A stretch of DNA of 22,513 nucleotides from Candidatus Aminicenantes bacterium UBA2199 (GTDB taxonomy: Bacteria > Acidobacteriota > Aminicenantia > UBA2199), in NCBI GenBank assembly GCA_002327965.1, contig DCVB01000035.1:1-22513 (forward strand), given 5' to 3'. Below, piece after piece: positions 22,278-22,513 of the stretch (the first letter of the stretch is position 1; each line of letters begins with the position of its first letter). Position numbers and translations under genes: made by a program. Below the pieces are notes generated by a model. That model worked only from the letters and a program-made list of their open reading frames with translations, had not been told where the DNA came from and searched no databases.

Positions 22278-22513
22278 CAAGGAAGAACTCGGTACAAGGT
22301 TTTTGGTTTAAGGCGTAAGGTGGAATTCCTCTCATCCCTAAACTTTCTGGCTTGATTCAATTTCCTGGGCTGAAATAAATACTGCGGAAGCTGGTGAAAT
22401 ATCATTGCCTAGTTAATATTTTCTGAAATTAATCACATTTTTCACTATTTAAATAAATCTTTTGTCGGATCGTTAATTTAAAGGGATATTCACATCTGTC
22501 CAAAATAGCTTTT
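22278..22513. other. AT-rich non-coding end of the window
   Basis: About 236 bases with a clear drop in GC compared with the genes. There is a short repeat-like stretch (TTTAAGGCGTAAGGT, near 22308) and no credible gene, promoter or terminator. The next gene must lie beyond the edge. Confidence 0.6.

Overview
The window is GC-rich, gene-dense DNA from a diderm (Gram-negative-type) bacterium. A TonB-dependent receptor, a periplasmic adaptor of an efflux system and several signal peptides show two membranes. The style of the sigma-54 response regulator (GAFTDA loop), a FecR-domain/tryptophan-rich secreted protein, a propeller-Y_Y_Y-GGDEF sensor and heptanucleotide arrays between genes would fit an Acidobacteriota/Aminicenantes-like lineage. 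That placement is inference only, because no rRNA or other marker gene is present.

Layout. (1) 1-1423, minus strand: start of an ABC-transporter ATPase (cut by the window edge) behind a HlyD-type adaptor. They are transcribed from a good sigma-54 promoter at 1449-1465. (2) 1725-4466, plus strand: an NtrC-type response regulator and its histidine kinase, divergent from the efflux genes. Between them lie two TGTCC/GGACA inverted repeats that look like enhancer sites. (3) 4533-7433, minus strand: a large membrane sensor with 14 propeller repeats, a Y_Y_Y domain and an intact GGDEF domain. (4) 7684-9330: a secreted FecR-domain protein with a sigma-54-like promoter and a strong terminator. (5) 9387-11191, minus strand: nucleoside phosphorylase PpnP followed by a PutP-like sodium:solute symporter. 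(6) 11528-13257: ECF sigma factor, a single-pass membrane protein in the anti-sigma position and a secreted protein of unknown function, ending in a textbook terminator. (7) 13336-16504, minus strand: promoter, a Moco/Tuco-type riboswitch candidate, a 25-codon leader ORF, a TonB-dependent receptor and a periplasmic protein with two copies of a sulfite-oxidase-like fold. (8) 16673-22277, plus strand: promoter and a tight ygeW-ygfK-ygeX operon (carbamoyltransferase, large Fe-S/flavin oxidoreductase, diaminopropionate ammonia-lyase). The last 236 bases are AT-rich with no gene seen.

The most interesting part is 13.3-22.3 kb. YgeW, YgfK and YgeX belong to the gene set found with selenium-dependent molybdenum hydroxylases and anaerobic purine/urate breakdown. 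Directly divergent from them is an outer-membrane receptor operon whose leader RNA resembles a molybdenum-cofactor riboswitch. The sigma-70-type promoter places the transcript start at the first base of the aptamer. The 3' strand of the aptamer closing stem contains the ribosome binding site of a short ORF whose stop codon overlaps the receptor start (ATGA). This suggests that molybdenum- or tungsten-cofactor status controls an unknown outer-membrane uptake system next to a molybdenum-linked purine catabolic operon.
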